From contig VXIS01000200.1 of NCBI GenBank assembly GCA_008704415.1, positions 1-64,000 on the forward strand: 64,000 bases of DNA. Direction: 5' to 3'. Shown piece by piece: positions 63,991 through 64,000 of the stretch. Under the pieces are notes generated by a model. It made no database searches. It saw only the letters and a list, made by a program, of their open reading frames with translations, and had not been told where the DNA came from. This stretch comes from Sphaerosporella brunnea (Eukaryota; Ascomycota; Pezizomycetes; Pezizales; Pyronemataceae). The translations under genes and the position numbers were made by a program. The number at the start of each line of letters is the position of its first letter. Position 1 is the first letter of the stretch.

Positions 63991-64000
63991 TAGTGTGGCA

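Overview
The window reads as a repeat-rich block of a fungal nuclear chromosome, most likely a basidiomycete. The evidence is TTAGGG-type telomere-like repeats, introns of 54-66 nt with GTRNGT donors and CTAAC/CTGAC branch sites, Ty1/copia and chromodomain Ty3/gypsy elements, hAT and pogo-like DNA transposons, a LINE with RNase H and a CCHC finger, and a degenerate TET/JBP-like dioxygenase, a family known to be expanded in basidiomycetes. The species cannot be named from the sequence. No rRNA, tRNA gene, CRISPR array or bacterial operon was seen. Layout: 1-7.4 kb holds a chromodomain remnant, a broken Ala/Ser/Thr-rich coiled-coil gene, telomere-like boxes, a hAT transposase tail and an apparently intact two-exon gene of unknown function (5634-6902, minus). 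9.4-10.6 kb holds a three-exon gene whose product combines a mitochondrial-type presequence, a heptad array built from an exact 21-bp DNA repeat, and a C-terminal domain with an RNxxAH motif. 11-21.6 kb is transposon debris: a hAT derivative, a solo LTR, a pogo-like transposase, an internally deleted copia element with its target duplication (16036-18590), and the 5-prime end of a further copia. 21.6-27.9 kb is more AT-rich: the TET/JBP-like pseudogene, a mariner-type MITE and a broken chromovirus. 28-35.2 kb holds degenerate genes, a gag remnant and a gene split by a hAT derivative. 36.0-37.4 kb holds an apparently intact two-exon PD-(D/E)XK-like gene with telomere-like boxes upstream. 41.0-51.4 kb is a near-textbook nest: a chromovirus (41623-47148, duplication catcg) inside the RNase H region of a copia element (41032-51428, duplication tgacg), which itself lies in the 3-prime tail of a LINE. 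51.6-57.1 kb holds a second PD-(D/E)XK-like fragment and a copia element broken by two hAT derivatives, each with its own 8-bp duplication. 57.3-64 kb holds LINE copies, a PIF1-like helicase remnant next to telomere-like repeats, an intact unknown gene (60295-61179, minus), a 52-bp minisatellite and another hAT derivative. Only four genes look intact: 5634-6902, 9392-10550, 36037-37431 and 60295-61179. Their surroundings (telomere-like repeats, a PIF1-like helicase remnant, nested mobile elements) suggest subtelomeric or repeat-rich accessory DNA. They do not form a pathway that I can recognise.
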